A DNA stretch of 42,119 nt. Origin: Acidobacteriota bacterium. GTDB lineage: Bacteria > Chlamydiota > Chlamydiia > Chlamydiales > Rhabdochlamydiaceae. Both the position numbers and the translations under genes were made by a program. The notes below the pieces were generated by a model. That model had not been told where the DNA came from. It saw only the letters and a program-made list of their open reading frames with translations, and made no database searches. Location of the stretch: the NCBI GenBank assembly GCA_903970255.1, contig CAJCHM010000014.1, forward strand, positions 1-42,119. The letters are read 5' to 3'. Each line of letters opens with the position of its first letter. Positions within the stretch are counted from its first letter, which is position 1. Below are positions 41,970 to 42,119 of the stretch, piece by piece.

Positions 41970-42119
41970 TATACCGGTGCTACTTCAAACGCACCTGTAA
42001 TTTCTGTTTTAACGCGACCATTTTTCCTTCCCCCAAACAGGGACACTATTCGAAGTAGGAAGGGAAAAGGGGGCCGTTAAAACAGAAATTACAGGTACGT
42101 TTGAGGTGGCGCCGGTATA
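41970..42119. mobile_element. Inverted-repeat element at the right edge
   Basis: Arms from 41970 inward and from 42119 inward are complementary over about 45 bases with 4 mismatches, both tips reading tataccgg. The centre holds a further imperfect C/T-rich versus A/G-rich pairing (about 42020-42075). It encodes nothing credible. It is a MITE-like element and ends exactly at the window edge. Confidence 0.7.

Noticed and set aside
41874-42080. 68-codon frame at the right end
   Set aside because: It runs into the terminal inverted-repeat element and resembles no protein.

Overview
The window most likely comes from a member of the Chlamydiae, probably an environmental, amoeba-associated Waddlia/Parachlamydia-type lineage rather than a Chlamydiaceae pathogen. 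The basis is gene content and order: waaA next to leuS, smpB close to dnaN-recF, a Hc2-like Ala/Lys/Arg histone gene, a putative bilobed inclusion-membrane (Inc) type protein, pgi, trmB and ExbB/ExbD. No database search was possible, so the lineage is an inference. Base composition looks intermediate in the core genes and clearly more A+T-rich in the accessory stretches.

Layout. 1-4438 is an accessory island. It lies between the complete elongator tRNA-Met gene (4365-4438) and a broken copy of that gene's 3' part (204-249). It carries a higBA toxin-antitoxin pair, a secreted prolyl-4-hydroxylase-like enzyme, the stump of a tyrosine integrase, and an overlapping XRE-ImmA/PIN-like pair behind an 18-bp inverted repeat. 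tRNA-Met and tRNA-fMet follow, then the waaA-leuS pair, an unknown gene, smpB and a TrkH/KtrB potassium channel. A 2.7-kb insertion (11917-14644) lies between ktrB and dnaN, flanked by a 25-bp direct repeat of the ktrB 3' end. It contains a truncated transposase, a tRNA 3'-half remnant, a RhuM gene and a decayed gene. dnaN-recF follow. A second insertion (16921-19325), flanked by a 16-bp direct repeat, separates recF from the convergent pgi gene and carries two secreted-protein genes, one with an FKBP domain.

20997-24130 holds an alpha/beta hydrolase whose 3' end was rewritten by a MITE-like element, tRNA-Pro, two unknown genes and trmB. 24219-34039 is rich in lineage-specific proteins: an ExbB/ExbD energiser pair, two convergent putative cysteine-hydrolase paralogs, tRNA-Leu, coiled-coil and exported proteins, a putative Inc protein and a tiny basic protein. 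34187-38752 has a phosphodiesterase translationally coupled to a short MgtE, a methyltransferase, a free-standing 127-residue SH2-like protein (37280-37663) and proC. The right end has a nitroreductase, the Hc2-like gene, a divergent pair of exported redox/folding proteins (cyclophilin and glutaredoxin), a small proline-rich gene and a terminal-inverted-repeat element running to the last base.

How it fits together: the core genes serve replication (dnaN, recF), translation (leuS, smpB, trmB, tRNAs), LPS core synthesis (waaA), sugar and proline metabolism (pgi, proC) and ion transport (ktrB, mgtE). Between them sit insertions with addiction modules and probable host-interaction proteins. The most unusual item is the SH2-like gene, since SH2 domains read phosphotyrosine in eukaryotes and are rare in bacteria.
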